From Filimonas zeae (lineage in GTDB: Bacteria; Bacteroidota; Bacteroidia; Chitinophagales; Chitinophagaceae), in contig NZ_BMIB01000004.1 of the NCBI RefSeq assembly GCF_014641615.1, positions 984,785 through 1,048,784 of the forward strand: a stretch of DNA of 64,000 nucleotides, in the 5' to 3' direction. Below the pieces are notes generated by a model that did no database searches, had not been told where the DNA came from, and was given only the letters and a program-made list of their open reading frames with translations. The stretch's first letter is position 1, and every line of letters begins with the position of its first letter. This document shows, one piece after another, positions 1 to 7,515 of this stretch. The translations under genes and the position numbers were made by a program.

Positions 1-1
1 A

Positions 2-553
2 AAGCGCATGCGTGTACGCGATGTGCATATACAATTTGCTTTTATAAAAGCCACAGAAGGCCTGGGTAATGTGGACAGGAAATTTAAACGCAACTGGCAA
101 AACGCGCAGGAGGCAGGTATGCCCCGGGGCGCCTACCATTTTTTTCTGCCCACCAAAAGCGGCAAAATTCAGGCGCAGCATTTTATTAACACCGTAAAAC
201 TACAGGCCGGCGATCTGCCTCCGGTACTGGATATAGAACATTTATACAATGTACGCCCCGAAGCCATGCGCCGGGAAGTGAAAATATGGCTGGATATGGT
301 GGAGCAGGCTTATGGGGTTACCCCCATCCTTTACACCTATGTAAACTTTTACAGCAACTATCTGGGAAAGGAATTTGACCAATACCCACTTTGGGTGGCC
401 CATTATATGCAGCCCCAGCGCCCGCGGATAGACAGGGACTGGCTTTTCTGGCAACACAACGAAACCGGGTTGGTAAATGGTATACGTACCCGGGTAGATT
501 TTAATGTGTTTAACGGCGACTCTACAGAGTTTAGCAGGTTGCTGATTAACTAA
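2..553 (+). CDS. GH25-family lysozyme, 5' end cut off by the window
   Basis: A muramidase-type glycoside hydrolase of family GH25, which cleaves the beta-1,4 bond between N-acetylmuramic acid and N-acetylglucosamine. Visible family motifs are FAFIKATEG near the start, GAYHFF, a PPVLDIEH strand carrying the Asp and Glu typical of the active site, a PILYTYVNFY strand, PLWVAHY, WLFWQHNE, and the terminal VDFNVFNGD. The reading frame is open to the left edge, and the first beta-strand with its catalytic Asp (usually in a GxDVSHxQ motif) is missing, so the gene starts before the window. About 184 residues are visible, against roughly 200-280 for the family. The stop codon overlaps the stop of the convergent gene at 550. 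The family is common in bacterial chromosomes, so it does not by itself indicate a phage. Confidence 0.9.
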   Translation, partial: KRMRVRDVHIQFAFIKATEGLGNVDRKFKRNWQNAQEAGMPRGAYHFFLPTKSGKIQAQHFINTVKLQAGDLPPVLDIEHLYNVRPEAMRREVKIWLDMVEQAYGVTPILYTYVNFYSNYLGKEFDQYPLWVAHYMQPQRPRIDRDWLFWQHNETGLVNGIRTRVDFNVFNGDSTEFSRLLIN

Positions 554-978
554 CTGCTATGGTCTGCTATAATTTTCCACTGCCCTTTAATGCAGCGGAA
601 GAGCAGGGTAAAATGCCCTCCTATATCGCCTATAGTACGTTGTAGATGCCATTTGCCTACCAGAAAAACATATTCGGAAGAGAGGATGCGGGTTTCCAGA
701 ATATCAAAATGCAGCTTGCCCATGGCAGCCGTATCCGGATAGCCTTTTTTGTAATTGGCCAGCGTAACTGCCCAGCCGTGCTTTACGCCTGACTTACCAA
801 TAAACAACAGGCTATCGCTGTTCCAGTATGGTTGCATAAAAGCTTCCAGATCGCCTTTATTCCAGGCATCTGACTGCTGTGCCAGTAACTGGCGTATAGC
901 CACTCCGGCTTTCGTTTGCTTCTGGGAAAAGGCAGCTGTGGTGCTACCCAGTAATAAAAGGGCAATTAGTAGTTTCAT
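550..978 (-). CDS. Secreted NTF2-like (DUF4440/SnoaL-type) protein
   Basis: A 142-residue protein with a clear signal peptide (MKLLIALLLLGSTTAAFSQ) followed by one NTF2-like fold. The pattern IRQLLAQQSDAWNKGDLEAF, a YW..DSLLFIGKSG strand, HGW..TLANYKKGYPD and a terminal W+IIADHSS strand matches periplasmic DUF4440/SnoaL-like proteins. Their biochemical role is mostly unknown: ligand binding or a small isomerase/hydrolase is usual for the fold. The frame extends upstream to 1101, but the start at 978 gives the signal peptide and sits 5 nt after a consensus -7 element. It follows rtcB on the same strand with a 64-nt gap and has its own promoter. The exact function is not known. Confidence 0.78.
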   Translation of the reverse strand: MKLLIALLLLGSTTAAFSQKQTKAGVAIRQLLAQQSDAWNKGDLEAFMQPYWNSDSLLFIGKSGVKHGWAVTLANYKKGYPDTAAMGKLHFDILETRILSSEYVFLVGKWHLQRTIGDIGGHFTLLFRCIKGQWKIIADHSS

Positions 979-983
979 ACTTT

Positions 984-991
984 CAAACCTA
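984..991 (-). promoter_or_regulatory. -7 promoter element TAGGTTTG of the NTF2-like gene
   Basis: On the minus strand TAGGTTTG matches the Bacteroidota -7 consensus TAnnTTTG. It is followed by AAAGT and then the ATG at 978. With transcription starting a few bases after the final G, the mRNA would be leaderless or nearly so. No strong -33 TTG was identified. Confidence 0.5.
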
Positions 992-1042
992 CGTAAAAAA
1001 GCAGAGTATACTAACTGCCCATTGGTGTTTGCCTTACGGCGT

Positions 1043-2494
1043 CTATTCAAAGCCAGGTGTTTTCCGGTTACTTTTTTTCCATTGCCGCGCTGTGCCCCCA
1101 TCCATTTTTACTATGCGCGGATAAAAGCGACCAACGGCAGTAACCAGTTGCTTTTGCGCATTCATTACGTCTTCGATGTTTTTATAGGCAAACGGCGCTT
1201 CGTCCAGCCCGCCACCCAGCAGCTTTACACCATGCTTTTGTAACTCTGCATTCAATGCATGCTGCGTGATGGATTCCATAGCAACGGAACGACTCATTTT
1301 ACGCCCGGCACCATGTGATGCCGAGCAAATGGCAGCCTGCTGCCCCAGCCCTTTTACAATAAAACCCGGAGCAGTAACAGAGCCTGGAATAATGCCCAGC
1401 ACATCCTTTCCTGCAGGCGTGGCCCCCTTGCGGTGCACCACTACTTCGCGGCCTTCGTGCATTTCCTTCCAGGCAAAATTGTGGTGGTTTTCAACGGTAC
1501 GCAACGGCTTTCTTCCCAGCTGCCTGGCCAGCTTAGCGTGTATTACATCGTGACAGGCCTTGGCATAATCGCCCGCCAGGTTCATAGCTATCCAATATTC
1601 TATGCCTTCCTCTTCATTCAATGTAAACCATGCGAGGTTTTGTGCTGATGAAGGCAGCAGACGTTTTTCGCGCGCCAGCTGTGTGTAGTGTGTGGCAATA
1701 GTAGCCCCCATGCCGCGTGAGCCGGAGTGGGATAACAACGCCAGATATTTACCGGGAGGAACAGCCAGCACAGAATCTGCCTCCTCAATTACCACCTCAC
1801 CAAATTCTACAAAGTGATTACCCGAGCCGGAACTGCCTAACTGCCGGGCTGCTTTAGACTGTAACTGCCTTAGCAAAGCAATGTCTTTAAACGCCGGGCT
1901 ATCTAATACCTCATGCTCACCGCCCTGCTCAAACTCACGTCCTGCACCAAACAAGGTACTTTCGTGAAGGGCTTTGGTAAAGAACTGCTGTTTTTGTGTA
2001 AGCTCTTTTACATCTATATCAAAAATGCTGAGGCACATACGGCAACCAATATCAACCCCTACCCCATAAGGAATAACCGCATTATCCGTTGCCAGCACCC
2101 CGCCAATGGGTAACCCGTACCCTGCATGCGCATCGGGCATGAGGGCACCGGCAACCGCCACGGGCAACTGCATAGCCCCGTTCATTTGCTTAATAGCCAG
2201 TTCTTCTATAAAAGAAACGCCAAACACGTTATAGGGAATGCCCGCTTCGCGCAGCACTTCTTCAAACCTGGGTACCGGTTGCTCTTCTATCAGTTCATTG
2301 GCTATTTTACATAACACATCATTCGCCGCAAAGTCATTAGGAGATTGCAGTACCGATTTTAATATATCCAGCGCCACCTCTTTGGAAGCATGCTTATAAT
2401 GCTTTTCCATTACCTGCATAGCTATGCTTACCACCGGCCCTTCATCATACCCCAGGGCCCTTATTTCTTTTGCTTTTAATTGCAATTTTGCCAT
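1043..2494 (-). CDS. rtcB: RNA-splicing ligase RtcB with N-terminal extension
   Basis: A 483-residue 3'-phosphate RNA ligase that seals 2',3'-cyclic phosphate or 3'-phosphate ends to 5'-OH ends, using GTP and Mn2+. Metal-site and guanylylation motifs are visible: GVGVDIGCR (residues 144-152), GSGNHFVEFG (about 223-232), SHSGSRGMG (255-263), ENHHNFAW (335-342) and HGAGRKMSR (394-402), whose His is the guanylylation site by family precedent. It ends with MDGGTARQWKK. An N-terminal segment of roughly 75 residues has no counterpart in the 408-residue E. coli protein. The frame is open upstream to 2578, but the start at 2494 gives a normal MAKLQLKAKEIRAL N-terminus and lies just after the AAA gene. 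It is 10 nt downstream of that gene and almost surely co-transcribed. Repair of RNAs broken by endonucleases is the likely role. Confidence 0.95.
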   Translation of the reverse strand: MAKLQLKAKEIRALGYDEGPVVSIAMQVMEKHYKHASKEVALDILKSVLQSPNDFAANDVLCKIANELIEEQPVPRFEEVLREAGIPYNVFGVSFIEELAIKQMNGAMQLPVAVAGALMPDAHAGYGLPIGGVLATDNAVIPYGVGVDIGCRMCLSIFDIDVKELTQKQQFFTKALHESTLFGAGREFEQGGEHEVLDSPAFKDIALLRQLQSKAARQLGSSGSGNHFVEFGEVVIEEADSVLAVPPGKYLALLSHSGSRGMGATIATHYTQLAREKRLLPSSAQNLAWFTLNEEEGIEYWIAMNLAGDYAKACHDVIHAKLARQLGRKPLRTVENHHNFAWKEMHEGREVVVHRKGATPAGKDVLGIIPGSVTAPGFIVKGLGQQAAICSASHGAGRKMSRSVAMESITQHALNAELQKHGVKLLGGGLDEAPFAYKNIEDVMNAQKQLVTAVGRFYPRIVKMDGGTARQWKKSNRKTPGFE

Positions 2495-2504
2495 TTTACT
2501 TTTC

Positions 2505-3584
2505 TTATGCAGTATGCAGCGTACGCTGGCTTCTGAAGCCGAGTACCTGCACCTGCTTCTTCTCAAATTCAGGTTCATGCTGGTTACTTATTTCAGCAAC
2601 CGTCATTGGTGTGTTAATTACTCTGTCAAATCCCAGATGATTGCTTAAACGCTGTGCTTTTTCAATACTGAGCTTTCCAAACTCATACCGGGCAATCAAT
2701 CTTCCCTTTCGCATCAACGCACTATCTACCATAGTAAGCGGGCTGTTAAACGTGCATATCAGCTGCACGTTCAGAAAATCGGCCATCAGCCCATCGGATA
2801 TATTCAGCAGATTGGAAACCGCAGAACTTTGGTTAGAACTTCTGTCCATAATAACATTCTCTGCGTCTTCAATAATAACAATGGTATTGGGGTTATCAAT
2901 CAGCAGATCCATAAAACCCGGCCCCATTAAATTACTTACCACGTTGGGTGACAGAAACAGCACCCGCTTTTTCAACTTGCCTATCAGGTAACGCAGATAA
3001 GTAGTTTTACCTGTGCCTGGTACTCCATGCAGCAGTACTATGCCTTTGTCATTCTTTTTATTCAAACGACTTCTTATCAGCTCATCCACTTCTTTAAAAT
3101 CATCTTCATAAAAAAGATCCAGATTCAGCTTTGTGCGCTTTATCTCCATGGCTTTCAAATCCAGATCGCCACCACCACCTACAATAAGATTTATTTCAAG
3201 GGGCTCACGTTTCTGCCGTTCTTTAAACCTTACAGCCATAGCCTCTATCTCTGCCAGAAAAGCCATCTGGTCACTGGCATGCAGTATATCACAATACCCG
3301 GAACCAAACTGCACAATGCAGTTGTTAGAAAGTACCAACACCGTTATTCCGGACTGAAAAACTTTCTGCTGCTGCTTATACCAGCGCTGTTTGTATTCAT
3401 GCTTAATAAGTGCTGCAAATTTTTCTCTGAATAGCTGTATTGCCCTCCCATCATCTATACCGCTGAAGTTGGCTACACTGGGTAATGTGTTAAAGCAAAA
3501 AAGGTACAATGCATTAACATCCAGAAAATAGTCATCAAATATTTTATTGGCATCTATTACTTTGCCTTCATATAAGTTGTTCAT
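2505..3584 (-). CDS. AAA family ATPase upstream of rtcB
   Basis: A 359-residue P-loop ATPase. Residues 1-170 show no recognised domain. Residues 180-300 form a compact AAA core: Walker A GVPGTGKT (187-194), Walker B TIVIIEDAE (234-242), a sensor-1-like ICTFN (276-280) and an Arg-finger-like RKGR (292-295), in an arrangement resembling Bcs1/CDC48-type AAA modules. No signal peptide or membrane segment is seen. It is the first gene of a two-gene unit with rtcB (10-nt gap). Known RtcB operons elsewhere use an RtcR sigma-54 activator; this protein lacks an HTH and a GAFTGA loop, so it is unlikely to be such an activator. A role in remodelling an RNP or protein substrate for RtcB is inference from gene order only. 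Confidence 0.85.
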   Translation of the reverse strand: MNNLYEGKVIDANKIFDDYFLDVNALYLFCFNTLPSVANFSGIDDGRAIQLFREKFAALIKHEYKQRWYKQQQKVFQSGITVLVLSNNCIVQFGSGYCDILHASDQMAFLAEIEAMAVRFKERQKREPLEINLIVGGGGDLDLKAMEIKRTKLNLDLFYEDDFKEVDELIRSRLNKKNDKGIVLLHGVPGTGKTTYLRYLIGKLKKRVLFLSPNVVSNLMGPGFMDLLIDNPNTIVIIEDAENVIMDRSSNQSSAVSNLLNISDGLMADFLNVQLICTFNSPLTMVDSALMRKGRLIARYEFGKLSIEKAQRLSNHLGFDRVINTPMTVAEISNQHEPEFEKKQVQVLGFRSQRTLHTA

Positions 3585-3599
3585 TACTTACAATTGATT

Positions 3600-3930
3600 G
3601 TGAATAGTAAACCTTGAGGTTTGAGTAAAAGATGGGGAGTTGCCTCGCCCATCTCTCGTTTTTCAGGGTTTATTTTTGGGTTACAAAAACCAGTGTTCAT
3701 CATCCGGCTTACACATTTCTGCTACCATAAAAGCCGGAGTTGCCTATCCTTACCACTTAGAAAGCTAAGCAGACCAATCCTTACTATCTCCCCCCAGAGT
3801 TATCGGGAATACAGGAAAGCAACTCCCGGTCTTTTACATTCATTTCATTACTACCGGTTGTATACAATTTAGTTACGGCACACAACTCCCCTCCTCCGCA
3901 TTCAGGGAGTGTAGCACCTTAACAGCCTCC
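3600..3930 (-). other. Hairpin-rich region upstream of the AAA-rtcB genes, candidate structured leader or ncRNA
   Basis: This lies inside a gene-free stretch (3585-4299). It holds several inverted repeats in a dense series. AAACCT/AGGTTT is at 3609-3622. AGATGGG/CCCATCT (3630-3654) encloses GAG/CTC with, on the minus strand, a GCAA tetraloop. A long-range pairing joins CCGGAGTTGC (3734-3743) to GCAACTCC-C-GG (3819-3829). CTTAG/CTAAG is at 3756-3769 and ACTCCC/GGGAGT at 3885-3910. The 9-mer GGAGTTGCC occurs twice (3637-3645, 3736-3744), with complementary copies near 3819 and 3883. No ORF fits. This could be the leader of the AAA-rtcB mRNA or a separate RNA; I do not recognise it as a known family. 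Confidence 0.4.
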
Positions 3931-4080
3931 AAACAATAATGTATTTCATTACATAATAATGCAACCTTACTGCTGCATTACAGACAACAGCGTACCTGTA
4001 TAATTTTGACTGGCCTGCCAAAACCATACATCCATTGGGTTATATGGAATTATTATGTAACTGACTGCGGGAGGAAAACA

Positions 4081-4110
4081 AAAAGCCCCGCTTTTTATTG
4101 CGGGGCCTCG
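4081..4110 (-). terminator. Intrinsic terminator
   Basis: A 7-bp GCCCCGC/GCGGGGC stem (4085-4091 with 4100-4106) and an 8-nt loop, followed on the minus strand by TTTTTGTTTT. It ends transcripts coming from the methyltransferase side, though it lies about 190 nt past that gene's stop. A transcribed spacer or small RNA could therefore lie between 4110 and 4300. Confidence 0.75.
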
Positions 4111-4140
4111 TATAATCAGTTATAATTCTAACCTAACTAA

Positions 4141-4214
4141 ACGCATTACAAGCCCCGCAAATAGCCACTCCCAGAGGACTGAACCATTTTTGAGTTATAT
4201 GTAGATTAATGCGT
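4141..4214. repeat. Inverted repeat ACGCATTA/TAATGCGT closing a 58-nt loop
   Basis: Two perfect 8-nt arms (4141-4148 and 4207-4214) enclose a segment carrying another partial copy of the downstream terminator stem (GCCCCGCAA at 4152-4160). Together with the terminator at 4081 it could form a small minus-strand RNA. No match to a named RNA family is claimed. Confidence 0.3.
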
Positions 4215-4299
4215 AACATTTTTATTCGTTTTTGATGATGCAAAGCTGTGATTATTTTTTTACACCACAAAGCAATCTGTTAAAAATATTTTTAATTTA

Positions 4300-4983
4300 T
4301 TACAGGGTAAGTCTGGCCACATACTGATCGTAGTCATCTTCAAAAAGCAATTCAACTTTCCAGCCCTCTTCTGTAGCCACTGTTTCCAGCAACTGCCTGT
4401 CTATATACAACCACTTAAACCAATCCGTTTTTTCTTTCCGGTATTCATACTGATAAGCAATTTCTCCATAATAAGCTCCAGCAGGAATATTCCCCTCATA
4501 TAAATAAGCTATATCTGACGAATCGAATAACAACTGCCCGCCCGGCGCCAGCAATAGCTTCAGGTGCTGCAGCAATTTACGTAACCCATCTACTGTACCA
4601 GCCAGCCCTATTCCGTTCATCAGCATCAGCAAAGTATCGTAGGAGCCACTTTGCAGTTCATAAATATCTTTTAGCAACGCCTGTTTTACGCCTCTCGTTT
4701 CCATTACTGCTACTGCCCCGGGCGATACATCCATAGCAGTTACCTCTAATCCTTTCTTCTGCAGGTACAGCGCATGACTGCCCGCACCGGCACCAATATC
4801 CAGCACATGCCCGCGGCACAGCTCTAACACAGCTAACTCCAGCTCGGGCATCTGTTCTTCCTTTCTGAAGTACACATTTACCGGCATCTCTTCTTTAGCA
4901 CCATACTTATTATGAATCCACAGTTTACCAGTCTGCAGTTGCTGATAATGATCGCGCAGGGCATTACCCAAAACATCTTTCAT
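4300..4983 (-). CDS. Class I SAM-dependent methyltransferase
   Basis: A 227-residue cytoplasmic methyltransferase. Motif I is VLDIGAGAGSHALYL (about residues 60-74), motif II is the LEVTAMDVSPGAV strand with the acidic residue that binds the SAM ribose, and LLAPGGQLLFDSSD is a typical motif near beta-strand 5. The substrate cannot be read from the sequence; small-molecule or protein methylation is possible. The start at 4983 is supported by a -7 element 4 nt upstream. It is divergent from the DUF4240 gene. Confidence 0.8.
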   Translation of the reverse strand: MKDVLGNALRDHYQQLQTGKLWIHNKYGAKEEMPVNVYFRKEEQMPELELAVLELCRGHVLDIGAGAGSHALYLQKKGLEVTAMDVSPGAVAVMETRGVKQALLKDIYELQSGSYDTLLMLMNGIGLAGTVDGLRKLLQHLKLLLAPGGQLLFDSSDIAYLYEGNIPAGAYYGEIAYQYEYRKEKTDWFKWLYIDRQLLETVATEEGWKVELLFEDDYDQYVARLTL

Positions 4984-4987
4984 GCGG

Positions 4988-4995
4988 CAAAGTTA
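4988..4995 (-). promoter_or_regulatory. -7 promoter element TAACTTTG of the methyltransferase gene
   Basis: TAACTTTG on the minus strand is a perfect match to TAnnTTTG and is followed by CCGC and the ATG at 4983. The transcript should begin at or within a few bases of the start codon, leaving no room for a ribosome binding site. Confidence 0.6.
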
Positions 4996-5128
4996 CCTGC
5001 TTGCGGGTTTTGTACATCATAACCTTTTGATTATGCAAAATTTACCGGTAAATAAATGCTATAGCATACATGTATTACCGCTAACTTACAAGGTTGAAAT
5101 ACCAATAGATATTAAAGTAATGCCTGTT

Positions 5129-5614
5129 ATGAACGAACAAAAATTCTGGGAACTGATAGAGAAGGCCTGGGCCGCTTTTCCTGAAGCCAATGCCCTGAGG
5201 AAAGAGACACTGATAAACAACCACAGCGAGCAGATTGATGAGTTGGCTATGGCGCTGGAAGATACGGTTACCGAACATTATTGCGGACTGCTGAACAACC
5301 TGGGCAAAGAGGAACTTGAGCAATTTATACGAATTCTGGAGCAGAAACTGCACCATATAGACCGTGCAGAAATACATGAATACACCGATGGTTCTGATGA
5401 CGGCTTTTTATACTGCCGCTGCTTTATTGTTGGCATGGGAGAAACTTATTACAATATGATTGACGCCACGCCCTCTAAAGCTACTATGGATGCAGAGGCT
5501 GAGATATTTGGCTTTGCAGCCTATACCGTGTATGAAGAAAAGTTTGAAGAAGCGTTTCACCAGGGCCTTTTGCACAATATAGCAACAGGCTCTAACCCAA
5601 ACGGAGGCTGGTAA
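5129..5614 (+). CDS. DUF4240 domain protein
   Basis: A 161-residue acidic cytoplasmic protein. It starts with MNEQKFWELIEKAW and continues with LE..HYCGLLNNLGKEELEQF, DGFLYCRCFIVGMGETYY and a C-terminal FGFAAYTVYEEKF, the pattern of DUF4240. The frame is open from 4982, but family proteins begin at the MNEQKFW segment; 5120 (MPV) is the alternative start. No catalytic residues are recognised. Its TAA overlaps the ATG of the next gene by one base (TAATG), so the two are translationally coupled and probably work together. The family is uncharacterised. Confidence 0.75.
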   Translation: MNEQKFWELIEKAWAAFPEANALRKETLINNHSEQIDELAMALEDTVTEHYCGLLNNLGKEELEQFIRILEQKLHHIDRAEIHEYTDGSDDGFLYCRCFIVGMGETYYNMIDATPSKATMDAEAEIFGFAAYTVYEEKFEEAFHQGLLHNIATGSNPNGGW

Positions 5615-6285
5615 TGACAGACAAGGATATTACTATTGTATTGTGCATTCCTGGCAACTGGCAATTGCAGGCTGACCTTCCTGTAATACAGGATGTTGTT
5701 ATAGAATGGCGCCCGCACGACCACCAGCTGGCACATGCCTTTAAGCACGCAGGCCTGCAACGTTTTTCCACAGAAGAGCTACGTGCGATAGAGAAGCATG
5801 CTTCCATTGCGTTGCTTTCCGGCAAAGGCGGCAGCCTGGCAGCAGCTGCAAAGATGATGCAGGCGGGCCTGACATTGCTAAAAGCAGGTGGACTGGGTAT
5901 TAAGGTAGAAACATCCGGCAAGGCTTTTAACACACAGGCATGGGAAGAACTGGTGCATATGGATCACGACCACCGGTTTTATGAAGCCTTTGTGCTACTG
6001 GTAAAAGGTGCGGATAACAGCATCCATTCCTGTGGTATGCACAACCTGGGTTTTCGAGATACCCTTTCAGACGCAATAGGCGAGCTGATGGATACTGCTG
6101 AACTGGTAGATATATTTTGTATTTATCAGATACTGGAAGATCCGGCCATTACAGACGGCCAAACCTTTAGTACCGCACCCGACAGCGCGGTGTATACTAT
6201 ACGGGAAGAGCCATGTACCTTTTATACACCCGGAGACTACTTCTATAATCCTTACGGCATTCTACACCTTACGCAGGCAGACTAA
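5614..6285 (+). CDS. DUF4261 domain protein
   Basis: A 223-residue protein whose sequence resembles DUF4261: an N-terminal strand ITIVLCIPGNW, a helix rich in Ala and Lys around residue 75, a C-terminal SCGMHNLGFRDT segment and a C-terminal FYTPGDYFYNPYGILHL. No signal peptide or membrane helix is seen. It starts on the last base of the preceding DUF4240 gene and is followed by a strong terminator, so the pair forms a self-contained unit. The function is unknown; proteins of this kind occur in both housekeeping and immunity-gene contexts, and nothing here points to a toxin. Confidence 0.7.
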   Translation: MTDKDITIVLCIPGNWQLQADLPVIQDVVIEWRPHDHQLAHAFKHAGLQRFSTEELRAIEKHASIALLSGKGGSLAAAAKMMQAGLTLLKAGGLGIKVETSGKAFNTQAWEELVHMDHDHRFYEAFVLLVKGADNSIHSCGMHNLGFRDTLSDAIGELMDTAELVDIFCIYQILEDPAITDGQTFSTAPDSAVYTIREEPCTFYTPGDYFYNPYGILHLTQAD

Positions 6286-6287
6286 AT

Positions 6288-6321
6288 AAAAGAGCAGCTG
6301 CGTTACCGGAGCTGCTCTTTT
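6288..6321. terminator. Bidirectional terminator between DUF4261 and PAP2 genes
   Basis: A perfect 12-bp stem (6288-6299 with 6310-6321), a 10-nt loop, and A/T tracts on both sides (AAAAGAGC...GCTCTTTT). It sits between two convergent genes and can serve both. Confidence 0.85.
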
Positions 6322-6338
6322 ACTATTTCTTATGATCG

Positions 6339-7220
6339 TTAAATTCCCATGGTCATGGTAAGTCCGGTTGCACCACCCGGCGCATAGTAGGGTGAAAATG
6401 CCATAGCCTTTCCTGATTTCTTTTTTATTCTATGCAGTTCAGGCACCAGAATACCGGAGGCAGCCCCTGCCACAAAACCTAACAATACATCTGTTCTGAA
6501 GTGGCGGCCGGATTCCATTCTGTAAAAACCCACCAGCCCCGCGGGCACTGTAGCCAGGCCGTATAAACCCAGTCTTTTCCAGCCTTTAATATTGTGATAG
6601 TCAGTATATACTTTTACGAGAAAAAAGGTAGAAGTGGTTGCAAAACCTGTATGTCCGCTAAAGAAGGAGTTACTTTTATTATCACCTACTCTTTCTTCAA
6701 TAGGCACATCTTTGTTGTACAGGAAAGGCCTTGGCCTTCTGGTAGAAAACGCAGCAGCAAAATACAGGGCATTATCTACCGCATGTGAAGCAAGGTACAG
6801 AGAGAGTAATTCCATCCAGTCTTTCCGTACCTTTTTATCCAGCGCTAATATGGCCGGAGTGAAAATGGAGATATTTAAAAACAGGTCTGACTTAGACTGT
6901 GCGTTTGCATATTTGGAAGGATCGTGAAAAATAACCGGCCTGTCAAAACCATTTACATCGTTAGGGTTTAAAGCCAACACCTCATCGGTTGTCATGCTGG
7001 ACACTTTTTCCAGTTTACGAAAGCCCGCGCTGGATAAAAGCACTGCCCCACCGGCAGCAGGCAGTTCCCACCAGGGATTAATTTTATACACTTTTTCGCG
7101 GGGCGCCTTTTCCGCCTTCATGGAAAAGGTAGCCGGCTGTTTAATACCTGTAGTATCAACCTGCCCAAATACAGAATACACGGATGAAATAAAAACTAAA
7201 AGGAAAGTGAACCTTTTCAT
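6339..7220 (-). CDS. PAP2-family phosphatase, envelope-located
   Basis: A 293-residue phosphatidic-acid-phosphatase-type enzyme with an N-terminal signal peptide (ending near SVFGQ). The three PAP2 motifs are visible: a RRPRPFLYN version of KxxxxxxRP, SFFSGHTG for PSGH, and the GRHFRTDVLLG segment supplying the final His and Asp of SRxxxxxHxxxD. Hydrophobic stretches around the motifs suit a membrane-associated enzyme acting on lipid phosphates such as undecaprenyl pyrophosphate or phosphatidate. It is divergent from a second, shorter PAP2 gene at 7516. The substrate is not determined. Confidence 0.88.
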   Translation of the reverse strand: MKRFTFLLVFISSVYSVFGQVDTTGIKQPATFSMKAEKAPREKVYKINPWWELPAAGGAVLLSSAGFRKLEKVSSMTTDEVLALNPNDVNGFDRPVIFHDPSKYANAQSKSDLFLNISIFTPAILALDKKVRKDWMELLSLYLASHAVDNALYFAAAFSTRRPRPFLYNKDVPIEERVGDNKSNSFFSGHTGFATTSTFFLVKVYTDYHNIKGWKRLGLYGLATVPAGLVGFYRMESGRHFRTDVLLGFVAGAASGILVPELHRIKKKSGKAMAFSPYYAPGGATGLTMTMGI

Positions 7221-7284
7221 AAGCGTTGGATATGCTTGTTTACTGAGGGAATACGGCTATTTGCCATTCATTTACCAACAAAGG

Positions 7285-7316
7285 CAAACTTACTGCAAAA
7301 ACGGTATGATTTTCAA
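7285..7316 (-). promoter_or_regulatory. Promoter of the PAP2 gene at 7220
   Basis: On the minus strand a TTG (7314-7316) is separated by 21 nt from TAAGTTTG (7285-7292), matching the Bacteroidota -33/-7 layout. The leader would be about 60 nt. Confidence 0.5.
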
Positions 7317-7515
7317 GCCCGTGAGCCGGAAAACAGGTTTTATACAATAAAGGTTGGTATTATTACAACATCTTCCGGCTTTCGTTATTCTGCCGTAAAA
7401 ACATGCGGTTTACCGGCGTTAACAAACCAATAACCGTTTTTTAAGGCTTTTCTAATTATACTTGTAAAAGAATATACCAAATCAAACGTTTTATCGTTCT
7501 GTAACATTTCCCCAA

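Noticed and set aside
2..553. Lysozyme as evidence of a prophage edge
   Set aside because: No other phage gene, integrase or attachment site nearby; GH25 enzymes are common chromosomal proteins.
755..1243. 162-codon plus-strand frame overlapping two minus-strand genes
   Set aside because: Antisense of the NTF2-like gene and the rtcB 3' end; no supporting signal.
3733..3831. Possible 5S rRNA-like or tRNA-like RNA
   Set aside because: The folded arms do not match 5S or tRNA consensus bases; kept only as an unnamed structured region.
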